From NCBI GenBank assembly GCA_037179515.1, contig JAXCGZ010020873.1, forward strand, positions 85,001 through 120,000: a stretch of 35,000 nucleotides of DNA, written 5' to 3'. The notes under the pieces were generated by a model that was given only the letters and a program-made list of their open reading frames with translations, was not told the origin of the DNA and did no database searches. The position numbers and the translations under genes were made by a program. The number at the start of each line of letters is the position of its first letter. Position 1 is the first letter of the stretch. This document shows positions 1-8,692 of this stretch, piece after piece. This DNA is from Halocaridina rubra. Its lineage: Eukaryota > Arthropoda > Malacostraca > Decapoda > Atyidae.

Positions 1-1830
1 CGTTCTTGCTCTCACCACTTCATTCCTAACCCTATCCAATCGAGATACACCAATCATACTCCTCAGGCATTTCATCTCAAACAAATTTAGTTTCCGTCTT
101 TCACTTACTTTCATGCCCCATAACTCTGATCCATACATCACAGTTGGCACAACCACTTTCTCATACAAATCTTTCTTAACATTCATTTCCAACCCTCTAT
201 TCTTCATCACTCCTTTCAACGCACCCAACACTTTACATCCTTCATTCACTCTGTGACACACATATGATTCCACTCCACCATTTGCAGCTATAACCAAGCC
301 TAAATACTTAAGTTAATCAACTTCCTCAAGTGTCTCTCCATTCAACATAACATTCAATCCAGCACCATCCTCATTTCTTGTACACCTCATAACCTTACTC
401 TTTCCCACCTTCACTCGCAACTTCCTTCTCTCACACACCATTCCAAAATCTTACACTAACTGACACAGCTTCTCCTCTGAATCTGCAACCACCACAGTAT
501 CATCTGCAAACAGCAACTGATTCAGCTCCCACTCGTTATCATCCCCATCTACCAAACTCAAACCTCGACCACGCACTCGCTCATTCATCTCTCTTATGAC
601 TCCATCAACATACAAATTGAACAGCCATAGTGACATCACACATCCCTGTCTCAGTCCCACACTCACTGGAAACCACTCACTCACTTCATTCCCTACCCTA
701 ACACAAGCTCTACTGTCCTCATACAAACTCTTCACTGCATGCAATAATTTACCATTAGTTCCATATAATCTCAAAAAATTCCACATTGCCTCTCTGTCAA
801 CTCCATCAGACGCTTTCTCTAGATCCAAAAATGCAAAATACACATCCTTACCATTTGCTAAATATTTCTCACATAACTGCCTAACTATACAAATCTGATC
901 TATGCAAACTCTACCTCTCCTAAAACCACTCTGCATTTCTCCGATCACATTTTCTGTCTTATCCCTAATCCTATTAACCAGTATCCTACCATACACTCTT
1001 CCTACCACACTCAACAAACTTATACCCCTAAATTTACTGCAGTCATACACATCTCCCTTACCTTTATATAGGGGCACTATACAAGCAATCACACATTCCA
1101 CTGGCACCATTGACAACATAAAGCATATATTAAACACTCTCACTAACCATTCCAATGCAGTCACACCCCCTTCTTTCAACATCTCCGCTCTCACACCATC
1201 CATTCCAGGTGCTTTACCAGCTTTAGCTTCATAGAAAGCCCTTTTCACCTCCTTTCTTGTAATCTCTCTCTCATTTTCATCTGCCATTACTGGCACTTGA
1301 ACTCCCCCCACTGCCACTATAGCTGCGTCTCTATCTTCCTCAACATTCAGCAAGCACTCAAAATATTCTGCCCATCTTTTCCTTGCATCATTCCCTCTTA
1401 ACATCTGTCCACTCACATTTTTCACTGTCTCTTCCATCCTCGATCCACACTTCTTTACTCTCTTCACTTCTTTCCAAAACTTCTTTTTATTCTCCTCATA
1501 TGACCTTCTAAAATCCTGTCCCCACCTAACATTTGCTAACCTCTTCTCTTCCTCTACCTTCCGCTTGGTTTCCACATTTTTCTCCCTATATCTTTCATAC
1601 TTCTCCCTACTTTTACACTGCAGCCATTCCTCAAAAGCCCTCTTTTTCTCTTCCACCTTCATTTTCACCCCTTCATTCCACCACTCGCTGCCCCTCCTCA
1701 TGCCACCTCCAACAAACCTCTTTCCACACACATCACTTGCATGTCCCACAAAACCTTCTTTCATCACCCCCCATTCCTCCTCTAACTCCCCAACTTCTCT
1801 TTCTTTCACCCTGTCATATGCCACTCTCAA
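1..1830 (-). pseudogene. RTE-like LINE reverse transcriptase, broken, cut by window start
   Basis: This is the 3' part of a non-LTR retrotransposon polyprotein that would copy element RNA at a nicked target. The open part (451-1830) starts with a lysine- and glutamate-rich linker. It continues with reverse transcriptase motifs: KAPGMDGVRAEML, IVPLYKGKGD, the motif A region FAFLDLEKASDGVD, GLRQGCVMS, and motif C LLFADDTVVVADS near 499-515. Below 451 the same frame continues to base 1 through two in-frame stops (about 447 and 314), with the C-terminal landmarks LKYLGLVIAANGG, YGSELWGMKVSERRKLN and MKCLRSMIGV. Motif A has S where related elements usually have F (KAFD). The connection domain style suggests RTE or a near relative, but I cannot place it firmly. 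The 3' UTR lies outside the window. It is non-functional as read. Confidence 0.85.
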
Positions 1831-2670
1831 CCTGTCCTGATATTCCTCTCTTCTCTGGCTTTTTCAATTCTTCCACCTTCACCATTTCCCTTCTACATCC
1901 CCCCACTCTATTTCCCCACTCTTTTGCTACTACCAATTTTGCTTCAACCAAAAAATTATCAGACATTCCAGCAGCCACGCCCCTAAATACATGCACATCT
2001 TTCACTCTACCAATCATGCTCTTTGCTACCAACACATAATCTATCAATGCTCCTCCTATCACTCTTCCATTTGCCACTTTCATCCATGTATACTTATTTA
2101 TTAACTTCTTCTTGAAAAAACTATTACCTATCACCAACTCTTGCTCCACACACATATCTATCAGTCTCTCGCCACTCTCATTTCCACCTGGTACCCCATA
2201 CTTTCCTATAACACCTTCTACCTCTCCATCACCCACTCTGGCATTCAAGTCACCCAACACAACTACATAGTTCCTTCTACTCAGACCATCACACATCTAG
2301 TTAACTCATTCCAGAATTCATCCCGCTCTTCCTCACTTCTCTCACATCCTGGCCCATACGCACCAACAAAAGCCCAACATTCCCTACCTATCCTAGCCCT
2401 CACCCACATCAGCCTAGATGAGACTTCTTTCCATTCCACTACTTTATTTACCATCCATTTACTCAGCAATAATGCCATACCTTCTCTTGTTCTCCCCCTT
2501 TCAACCCCAGACACCCTACCTGTAACAGCACCAAATGCCACTTCTCCTTTTCCTTTCATCTTCATCTCACACAATGCCAATACATCCATCCTCCTTCTAC
2601 CAAACATATATCCAATCTCACGTCTTTTGCTCTCTATTGTACTACAACCACGCACATTTAGACACCCCAA
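1814..2670 (-). pseudogene. RTE-like LINE endonuclease domain, frameshifted
   Basis: This is the N-terminal apurinic-like endonuclease (EEP fold) of the same element, which nicks target DNA to prime reverse transcription. It begins GCLNVRGCSTIESKRREIG (2670 downward) and has DVLALCEMK, which carries the catalytic Glu, and then VGAYGPG. After a 1-base frameshift near 2285 it continues with VVLGDLNARVGD, GALIDYVLV and GMSDNFLVEAKL. The last motif is normally SDH; here the catalytic His codon reads AAT (Asn), directly visible near 1959. A second frameshift near 1815-1830 separates it from the reverse transcriptase. The order endonuclease, linker, reverse transcriptase on one strand shows that both halves are one decayed insertion. 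Confidence 0.8.
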
Positions 2671-2848
2671 AACTAGAGTTTAGGGAGAAGTTATTCTCCC
2701 CTCTACTCCCCTTCTTCTTTGACGTCACGCAGGAGTTTAATACAAGGGGGAGGATTCCTAGTCCCCCTGCCCTGTCCACTTTTAGTCGCCTCTTACGACA
2801 AGCAGGGAATACATTGGGGCTATTCTTTGATGCTGTGCCCGCCACAGC
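2671..2848 (-). other. 5' leader of the RTE-like LINE
   Basis: This GC-richer stretch precedes the endonuclease on the minus strand and ends where the (AAT)n tract starts. It includes, on the minus strand, TGTCGTAAGAGGCGACTAAA, a motif I associate with 5' leaders of some arthropod LINEs (from memory). It is probably untranslated leader or the start of the element. The abrupt edge at the microsatellite suggests that the 5' end or a truncation point lies at about 2848. Confidence 0.4.
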
Positions 2849-2887
<39 letters not shown>

Positions 2888-2911
2888 TTAATAATGATAA
2901 TAATAATAATA

Positions 2912-2968
<57 letters not shown>

Positions 2969-3012
2969 TTTTTTTTTTTTATTATTATTATTATCATTAT
3001 TATTATTATTAC

Positions 3013-3074
<62 letters not shown>

Positions 3075-3075
3075 G
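2849..3075. repeat. Compound (AAT)n-(ATT)n microsatellite
   Basis: An (AAT)n run to about 2912 switches to (ATT)n, is interrupted by a T-run near 2967-2979, and continues as (ATT)n to 3074. The two halves are reverse complements, so the tract could fold on itself. Long reading frames across it are poly-Asn, poly-Ile or poly-Tyr and are not genes. Confidence 0.97.
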
Positions 3076-3076
3076 T

Positions 3077-3264
3077 GACCATGCCTCCATCGGTAGCGTC
3101 CGCGACTCTGAGGCGTCAGGTCGAGTGTTCGCGCACCGTCACGGTCTGAGGTTAGCAAGGGCGTGCACTCAGGGTAAGAATTACATCTGCCAAAACAATT
3201 CCTTCGCAAGAAGGCAAACGTCCTAGCCATTGGTTGAAAAGGGAGTCCGTGACGCAAAACACGC

Positions 3265-3270
<6 letters not shown>
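3077..3270 (+). mobile_element. Possible tRNA-derived SINE
   Basis: This 190-bp GC-richer island lies between (ATT)n tracts. Its first 70 bases resemble a decayed tRNA. GACCATG (3077-3083) can pair with CACGGTC (3140-3146) at 6 of 7 positions. An A-box-like ATCGGTAGCGTC follows, and a GTGTTCGCGCACC block sits where a B box would be. A clear T-arm does not form, so it is not a functional tRNA. The following (ATT)n at 3271 would serve as the 3' tail of a SINE. Alternatively it is any dispersed repeat adjoining a microsatellite. Confidence 0.4.
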
Positions 3271-3323
<53 letters not shown>

Positions 3324-3352
3324 CGTTGTTGTTGTATTTTTTGTTGTTGTTG
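3271..3352. repeat. (ATT)n then (GTT)n microsatellite
   Basis: About 18 ATT units (3271-3323) are followed by imperfect GTT units to 3352. It may be the tail of the preceding SINE-like unit. Confidence 0.95.
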
Positions 3353-4115
3353 TCAATTTAAGACGCCATTTTCAACATAAATATATGCGAGTTATAAAAA
3401 TATCACTTACTTCGTTGGGGTCCTTTAGGGTAGCATCCGTTTTCTTGAGTGGAAGTTTCCTTGACTTATTTGATATCCTTTTTCTTGATCTTTATCACCC
3501 ATCATTGTTACATGATTATTATGGATGTTTGGTCACTGTCTGCTTATTAACCAGTAGCATCAACAAAATCTAAAGGCACACTCAATTATTACTTACTGTG
3601 ACAAGGTAAGCAAGAACAACTCGAGCAAATGTGACTTTTCTTTGTGGAGCGAAACTTCAATTTCTATTAACGTTCATATGTTAAATTTACTCTTGGCTGT
3701 AAATGAACATATTGCACCGATAATATAGCTTATGAAAACCTGTAATACCCTTTCTGTAACTTACACTGAGAATCAAAATTTCCAATACTGCTTGCACAAG
3801 CTCACAATAACATTCACAAACTCGCAGCGAAGTAGGAACGTTGTTCAAGATGTTTCGCTCCTTTCACTTTTATGACTTGACCAATGATTGGCTATTTATT
3901 TTTAGTTCAAGCTCAACTCGAGCTCATGGCACAGTACGTACGTCTCACCTGACCTCCCAGTGCCACTTGTTGACTCTCACTATTAAAGGCCGAAACTTGC
4001 ATATTTCCCTTATGACTCAAGATGTTTATTGATGGCCATTTCGTGTATACGTTCATTTGAATTCTAATTTCTTTTTATCATTAATTATTTGGCGCTATAG
4101 ATCCTTCATTTAGCG
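3353..4115. other. AT-rich non-coding stretch, nothing recognised
   Basis: Only short random reading frames are present (longest about 63 codons) with no recognisable product. No repeat homology to the rest of the window was seen. Confidence 0.6.
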
Positions 4116-4355
<240 letters not shown>

Positions 4356-4453
4356 AACTTGTTAAGTTAGTTAGGAATAAGATAGGATAGCTCAGGTGAG
4401 GTGACTTGCCTTGTGAATATGAATAACCATTGAACTCTTTGTTTCTTTGCAAA

Positions 4454-4598
<145 letters not shown>

Positions 4599-4927
4599 TT
4601 AGTATATATGATGCGCCACAAAAGCAAAAGAGTTCCTTCAAGGGCAACTAAATAAAATGTCCTCTTTTTTAGATTTTTTTGTGTCTGTTGAAGATAGCGA
4701 ATGGTTTAAGTTATTGGGGGAGGAGTTCCCTATTAGGAAAAGAGGGTGTGATAGTTCTTAGGTTAGGTTAGGTTTGGTTAGGCTTGTTTAGTTGGTAAAA
4801 GTGAGTAAAGAATACCTAACGATAGACTGAGACTTGCGCTTCCCGATGGAATTTAAATGAATAAGGAGAAGAGGTGGACAATGATTGCTGGATCTTGCAT
4901 CATTGATCATGTAACCCTGAGAATATA

Positions 4928-4931
<4 letters not shown>
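4599..4931. other. Non-coding stretch with a TTAGG-like tract
   Basis: No gene was seen. The one feature is at 4758-4782: five TTAGG-type pentamers in a row, one changed to TTTGG, matching the arthropod telomere unit. It is too short to be a telomere. Confidence 0.55.

Positions 4932-5009
<78 letters not shown>
4932..5009. repeat. (CT)n microsatellite
   Basis: This is a pure CT tract of about 39 units. A divergent family X 3' end (A1) starts just to its right. Confidence 0.98.
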
Positions 5010-5012
<3 letters not shown>

Positions 5013-5140
5013 TATTAGGATTGTGCTTATGGGAAGGAGCCCTATGCTCGTAACTCCCCGCCTCCTGATCAGTCTTTTTCTTTCTTTCTTTGTTCTTTAT
5101 TTTTTTGCCCACTGTCACCTATCATATCTGTCCTTAAACT
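5010..5140 (-). mobile_element. Family X LINE 3' end, copy A1 (diverged, truncated)
   Basis: This is a decayed 3' UTR fragment of the CR1/L2-group family X. It keeps an ATTGTGCTTA tail piece, the stem-loop core (GAGC/GCTC arms preserved, outer arm mutated), the GATCAGTC block and TATCATATCTGTCCTTAAACT, which is the end of the ORF2 region. Its 3' side abuts (CT)n rather than (TG)n. It is the most diverged of the short copies and therefore probably the oldest. Confidence 0.7.
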
Positions 5141-5144
5141 GGTG

Positions 5145-5215
5145 TGCTTACCTAATTGTGCTTACCTAATTGTGTTTACGGGGAAGAGCCCAAAGCTCGT
5201 ATCTTCACGTCTCCT
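5145..5215 (-). mobile_element. Family X LINE 3' end, copy A2
   Basis: Two 14-bp tail units (CTTACCTAATTGTG type) are followed by the stem-loop region, and the copy is truncated at GTCTCCT. It passes directly into a TGTGTGCATCCG/(TG)n tract, so only about 70 bp of element was inserted. The outer stem carries a mismatch. Confidence 0.8.
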
Positions 5216-5224
5216 GTGTGTGCA

Positions 5225-5265
<41 letters not shown>
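5216..5265. repeat. (TG)n tract with GCATCCG interruption
   Basis: This is the tract between copies A2 and A3. It gives the 5' flank of A2 and the 3' flank of A3. Confidence 0.95.
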
Positions 5266-5268
<3 letters not shown>

Positions 5269-5340
5269 TACCTAATTGTGATTACCTAATGGTGTTTACG
5301 GGAGAGAGCCCAAAGGTCGTATCTTCCCGTCTCCTGATCG
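5266..5340 (-). mobile_element. Family X LINE 3' end, copy A3
   Basis: Two tail units (the second with TAATGGTG) and the stem-loop region are present, truncated right after CTCCTGATCG and joined to GTGTGTG. Copy D' at 17127 is truncated at the same base. It is flanked by (TG)n on both sides. One inner-arm base is changed (GGTC for GCTC on the plus strand), which weakens the hairpin. Confidence 0.82.
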
Positions 5341-5479
5341 GTGTGTGTGTGTGTGTGTGTGTGCGTTTGTGCGTGCATCCGTGTATGTGTGTATGTGTGT
5401 GCATCCGTGCATGTGTGTGTGTGTTTGTGTGTGCATCCGTGAGTGTGTGTGTGTGTGTGTGTTTGTTTGTGTGTGCATC

Positions 5480-5524
<45 letters not shown>
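5341..5524. repeat. Long (TG)n with periodic GCATCCG interruptions
   Basis: A TG tract of about 185 bp is interrupted four times by GCATCCG or a close variant, plus occasional TTT or TA changes. The same interruption recurs at 5216-5230, 5677-5682 and 5837-5890. This gives a mini-satellite-like pattern within the microsatellite. Reading frames across it are (Cys-Val)n or (His-Thr)n and are not genes. Confidence 0.93.
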
Positions 5525-5526
<2 letters not shown>

Positions 5527-5661
5527 TTACCTAATTGTGCATACGGGAAAGAGCTCAAAGCTCGTATCTTCCCGTCTCCTCATCGGTTCCATTTTATACT
5601 TAGCGATACTTATCATACCTGTCCTTAAAACCATGGATTGAGATAGCATTAACTACCTCCT
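5525..5661 (-). mobile_element. Family X LINE 3' end, copy A4
   Basis: One 14-bp tail unit is followed by the stem-loop (loop base changed, both GAGC/GCTC arms kept). The last codons of ORF2 follow ([17 protein letters not shown] in minus-strand translation). The copy is truncated after CTACCTCCT and joined to ATGTGTTTGTGTG. Copy A5 breaks at the same base. Confidence 0.85.
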
Positions 5662-5685
5662 ATGTGTTTGTGTGTGCATCCGTGT

Positions 5686-5837
5686 GATTACCTAATTGTG
5701 ATTACCTAATTGTGTTTACGGGAAAGAGCCCAAAGCTCGTATCTTCCCGTCTCCTGATCGGTTCCATTTTTAGACTTAGTGATACTTATCATACCTGTCC
5801 TTAAAACTATGGATTGAGGTAGCATTAACTACCTCCT
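5686..5837 (-). mobile_element. Family X LINE 3' end, copy A5
   Basis: Two tail units, an intact stem-loop and the final ORF2 codons are present, truncated after CTACCTCCT exactly as in A4. It is flanked by GTGCATCCGTG-type TG sequence on both sides. A4 and A5 may be a small tandem duplication rather than two insertions. Confidence 0.85.
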
Positions 5838-5912
5838 GTGCATCCGTGTATGCGTGTGTGTGTTTGTGTGCATCCGTATGTACATCCGTGTGTGTGTGTG
5901 TGTGTGTGTGTC
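5838..5912. repeat. (TG)n with GCATCCG-type interruptions
   Basis: This is the right flank of copy A5. It has the same compound pattern as 5341-5524 and ends in a pure TG run (about 5888-5911). Confidence 0.9.
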
Positions 5913-6135
5913 AGCAGGCGTATACGTAGTGCACTTCACTTTCACTTTCACATCTCTTGGTAGAATGGTTTCAAGTGGTTAGCCTAGAGGCTCAGGTGGA
6001 GGCGTGAAAGTCCCAGACTGTGACCCCAGCTGGTCGAGATTGTTAGTTATGACATTTTTACTTACACAGCGCAATAGACGTATTGAAAAAAGGAAATTGT
6101 ATAATAGGGAGCATAATTACGGAGCTGAATTCTCA

Positions 6136-6136
<1 letters not shown>
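5913..6136. other. Non-coding stretch, nothing firm
   Basis: No gene was recognised. 5968-6025 (GTGGTTAGCCTAGAGG then GTGACCCCAGC) loosely recalls a tRNA-derived SINE head, but I could not fold it convincingly. Confidence 0.4.
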
Positions 6137-6552
<416 letters not shown>

Positions 6553-6715
6553 GATGCATAGCTCGCACCCATGGACGCTCCCATGTGCAGGTTAAAAGCT
6601 CTCACGTGGCTTTCTCTGTTATAGAAACCAAGTCCAAAATTTGGTTGTGAGTTCCCCCTTCTTTGAAAGCCTATTGGTGGAGGCATGACCAAGAGCCATG
6701 CCGCCACCTCTTTTT
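6553..6715 (-). mobile_element. Possible dispersed repeat / SINE with (AAT)n tail
   Basis: This 160-bp segment adjoins the triplet tract. Read on the minus strand it starts with a TGGCTCTTGGTCATGCC stretch that resembles a Pol III A box, and it ends in (AAT)n, as a SINE would. On the plus strand GGTGGAGGCATG (6676-6687) and CATGCCGCCACC (6697-6708) pair at 11 of 12 positions around a 9-nt loop, followed by a T-run. It shares CATGCCTCCA with the SINE-like unit at 3077. I found no clear B box. Confidence 0.35.
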
Positions 6716-6975
6716 ATGTGTTTAAATGACTCTAGGTGTTAAAATGGGTCAAGCAATTTGCGAGGGAGGCAGAGTAGTTTTGGCGACCATACAGATAACA
6801 TTACGTTACGGGGATGGGGGCATTGAGGGCTAGAGGAACTCTTTAGCTTCTAAATAAATTAAGTGTTAAGTATTTTTGCATATCTATCACCTTACACTAT
6901 CAAAACCTTCCCTGAAGTGTAGAACCTATAAACATATCTACACAACAGTTATGGCAACAAAAGTACAACTCTAAC
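6716..6975. other. Non-coding stretch
   Basis: No coding sequence or repeat was recognised. It may include the edge of a degraded LTR element, given the integrase fragment at 9166, but no matching second LTR was found. Confidence 0.35.
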
Positions 6976-7047
6976 ACGACAGTGGAGTATGACCCACCAA
7001 ATACGACAGTGGTATAACGCAGGCACGACTACCAAGTACGACAGTGG
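6976..7047 (+). repeat. Three ACGACAGTGG repeats
   Basis: The decamer ACGACAGTGG occurs exactly at 6976, 7003 and 7038, with partly similar spacers (spacing 27 and 35 bp). It is immediately followed by TGGCAGCC. A TGGTGGCAGC motif just inside the left LTR is known in some gypsy-type elements, which is a weak hint only. Confidence 0.6.
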
Positions 7048-7154
7048 TGGCAGCCGAATACGATCCCACGCTGGAATAATCGTGAAGAGATAAGAAGATT
7101 TTTGCCAGTGAATTATGTGCTGTGAAAAAAAATGCAAGATACAGAAGAGTATAA

Positions 7155-7512
7155 AACATCTTTGGAAGAAATGTCAAAGGAAGCTCAGTGAGTAATACCT
7201 CAACCCCGTCCCCCTACAGAAAAAGTGTCCAGCATTAAGAATTATCCCTTACATTTTGACTCTGTGGGAAAGTTGCTGGAACATCGGTCACAAAGGATGA
7301 GAAACGCCGAATGGAGAGACGAGAGGTCAAGTTGGGAGAAATCTACAGCTCAATTCACGAAGTATTTCACCGTGCATAGTACTGTGAAAGGTGCTTTGAG
7401 AAACAACACCCCAGCTAGGCGCTATTTGTTGCTGAATTCAAGTGAGAAGATTCCCGGGATGGTGAATCACCGATCTTACAAGAGGTATGGGCGACGTCGT
7501 CGAAGAGAGCCC
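7155..7512 (+). repeat. 358-bp tandem duplication, copy 1
   Basis: Bases 7155-7512 are repeated at 7513-7870 with a fixed offset of 358 and only scattered substitutions. Copy 1 reads, after an in-frame TGA at about 7189 (CAGTGA where copy 2 has CAGCGA), as VIPQPRPPTEKVSSIKN through KYGRRRRR-type basic sequence. Because 358 is not a multiple of three, the frame changes at the boundary and runs on as unrelated residues until 7596. Confidence 0.9.
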
Positions 7513-7963
7513 AACATCTTTGGAAGAAATGTCAAAGGAAGCTCAGCGAGTAATACCTCAACTCCGTCCCCCTACAGAAAAAGTGGCCAGCATTAAGAAT
7601 TGTCTCTTACATTTTGACACTGTGGGAAAGTTGCTGGAACATCGGTCACAAAGGATGAGAAACGCCAAATGGAGAGACGAGAGGTCAAGTTGGCAGAAAT
7701 CTACAGCGCACTTCACGAAGTATTTCACCGTGCATAGTACTGTGAAAGGTGCTTTGAGAAACAACACCCCAGCTAGGCGCTATTTGTTGCTGAATTCAAG
7801 TGAGAAGATTCCCGGGATGGTGAATCACCGATCTTACAAGAGGTATGGGCGACGTCGTCGGAGGGGATACCAGAGAGCCCAGCAGGAAGGAAAACCTCCT
7901 CCTTCAGTACCAGTGGCAGTGACGTCTTTCAGGCAGCATCCCAAAACAGCTAAGTTCTTGTAA
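7487..7963 (+). CDS. Unrecognised 158-aa reading frame, second copy of a tandem duplication
   Basis: I do not recognise this protein. The frame opens at an ATG in the last bases of copy 1, so its first dozen codons are out of frame relative to copy 1. It then carries the duplicated block: SLEEMSKEAQRVIPQLRP, a segment with HFDTVGKLLEHRSQ, WRDERSSW, FTKYFTVHSTVKG and KYGRRRRRGYQRAQQ, and a Pro/Ser-rich C-terminus ending KTAKFL. The RRRRR cluster (about residue 125) suggests nucleic acid binding or nuclear targeting, but that is inference. Both copies conserve the same protein sense, with mostly conservative differences (E/K, Q/H, D/D). This suggests that the ancestor was coding. It may be a fragment of a host exon, a retrocopy, or the gag-like part of a retroelement. 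Confidence 0.4.
   Translation: MGDVVEESPTSLEEMSKEAQRVIPQLRPPTEKVASIKNCLLHFDTVGKLLEHRSQRMRNAKWRDERSSWQKSTAHFTKYFTVHSTVKGALRNNTPARRYLLLNSSEKIPGMVNHRSYKRYGRRRRRGYQRAQQEGKPPPSVPVAVTSFRQHPKTAKFL
7513..7870 (+). repeat. 358-bp tandem duplication, copy 2
   Basis: This is the second unit of the duplication. It departs from copy 1 right after GACGTCGTCG: copy 1 continues into the next repeat, and copy 2 continues into GAGGGGATACC and unique sequence. Confidence 0.9.
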
Positions 7964-7987
7964 TTTTTATCCAGTGAGTAATGGGGG

Positions 7988-8130
7988 TACTGTTAAAAGA
8001 AATTGAGGTAGGAGGACTCCGCCATTTTTATTTGTAGACATGCTTTGACTCAGCCACCCCATATATAATGGGGAATATGGCTTTAGTAAATTAATAGAAG
8101 TATAATTTCTGTACCCCTAACTTAACAGTA
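7988..8130. mobile_element. Possible 143-bp element with 9-bp inverted ends
   Basis: TACTGTTAA (7988-7996) is matched in inverse by TTAACAGTA (8122-8130). If the outer TA is a target duplication, this is MITE-like. If the ends are TG...CA (7991-8127), it could be a tiny solo LTR. There is no internal coding sequence. Nine matching bases can arise by chance. Confidence 0.3.
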
Positions 8131-8416
8131 TAATTTGAAGTAATAGCTCTAAGCAATGATACCCTCAATTTTTTTTATAATTAAAACAATATAACGAGTA
8201 ATTGCGTTTGAAGGGCGTCCAACTAGATTTTTTTTTATTACTTAGGATAAGTACTAGACAGGCAAGGCATCTGCGAAAAAATTAATATACGTGTAAAATT
8301 ATTTATATGTTAATTTTCCAAAGCGGGAGTAGAGCACTTTAAGTCACAAAGTGTTGTTCGCAGGGGTGACAGTGTTCAAGAATAAAATAGCTTAGAGCTT
8401 TTTTCTAGACTCCAAA
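8131..8416. other. AT-rich non-coding stretch
   Basis: There are homopolymer A and T runs and no gene or repeat that I can identify. Confidence 0.5.
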
Positions 8417-8689
8417 ATGAGCAAAAAAGTCACCTTGAGAGCCAAACTTGAATCCGCTTTTAAGGTTTTTCTTTTGTCACATGTGATGTTGTGGCTGGCA
8501 AAGAAGTTCCAAGAAAGAAAATCCTTGAATGACCGACCTCTCATCATCGTTTTTTATCAAGTAGCTGTAATTTGTAATGATCAGTTACTCATAATATACG
8601 TGTATGTCAAATCCATTGAAGAATCAGAGACTTTTGCAATGGTTATAAAGACTATTGCCATTCAGTATAGCGGGATCACTGTTCGTTAA
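8417..8689 (+). CDS. Hypothetical 90-aa reading frame, doubtful
   Basis: An open frame beginning MSKKVTLRAKLESAF contains hydrophobic stretches (VFLLSHVMLWLAKKF; LIIVFYQVAVI; LLIIYVYV). I recognise no family. It is longer than most chance frames nearby, but there is no splice context or repeat support, and it sits between retroelement scraps. It could be chance or an exon fragment. Confidence 0.12.
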   Translation: MSKKVTLRAKLESAFKVFLLSHVMLWLAKKFQERKSLNDRPLIIVFYQVAVICNDQLLIIYVYVKSIEESETFAMVIKTIAIQYSGITVR

Positions 8690-8692
8690 GGT

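Noticed and set aside
596..2683. Plus-strand open frames (596-898, 902-1234, 1533-2039, 2141-2683)
   Set aside because: They are antisense shadows of the RTE-like LINE, rich in Ser, Thr, Leu and Pro, with no motifs.
2719..3090. Poly-Asn, poly-Ile and poly-Tyr frames across triplet repeats, also at 6004-6707
   Set aside because: These are translations of microsatellites, not proteins.
3077..3146. Functional tRNA gene
   Set aside because: The acceptor pairs fairly well but no proper T-arm forms, and the flanks are repeats. It is kept only as a possible SINE head.
5216..5530. CRISPR-like alternation of repeat and spacer
   Set aside because: The context is eukaryotic. The pattern is TG slippage with a recurring interruption, without distinct spacers or cas genes.
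5286..5641. (His-Thr)n and (Cys-Val)n frames that look like metal-binding or Cys-rich peptides
   Set aside because: They are produced by (CA)n/(TG)n repeats in each frame.
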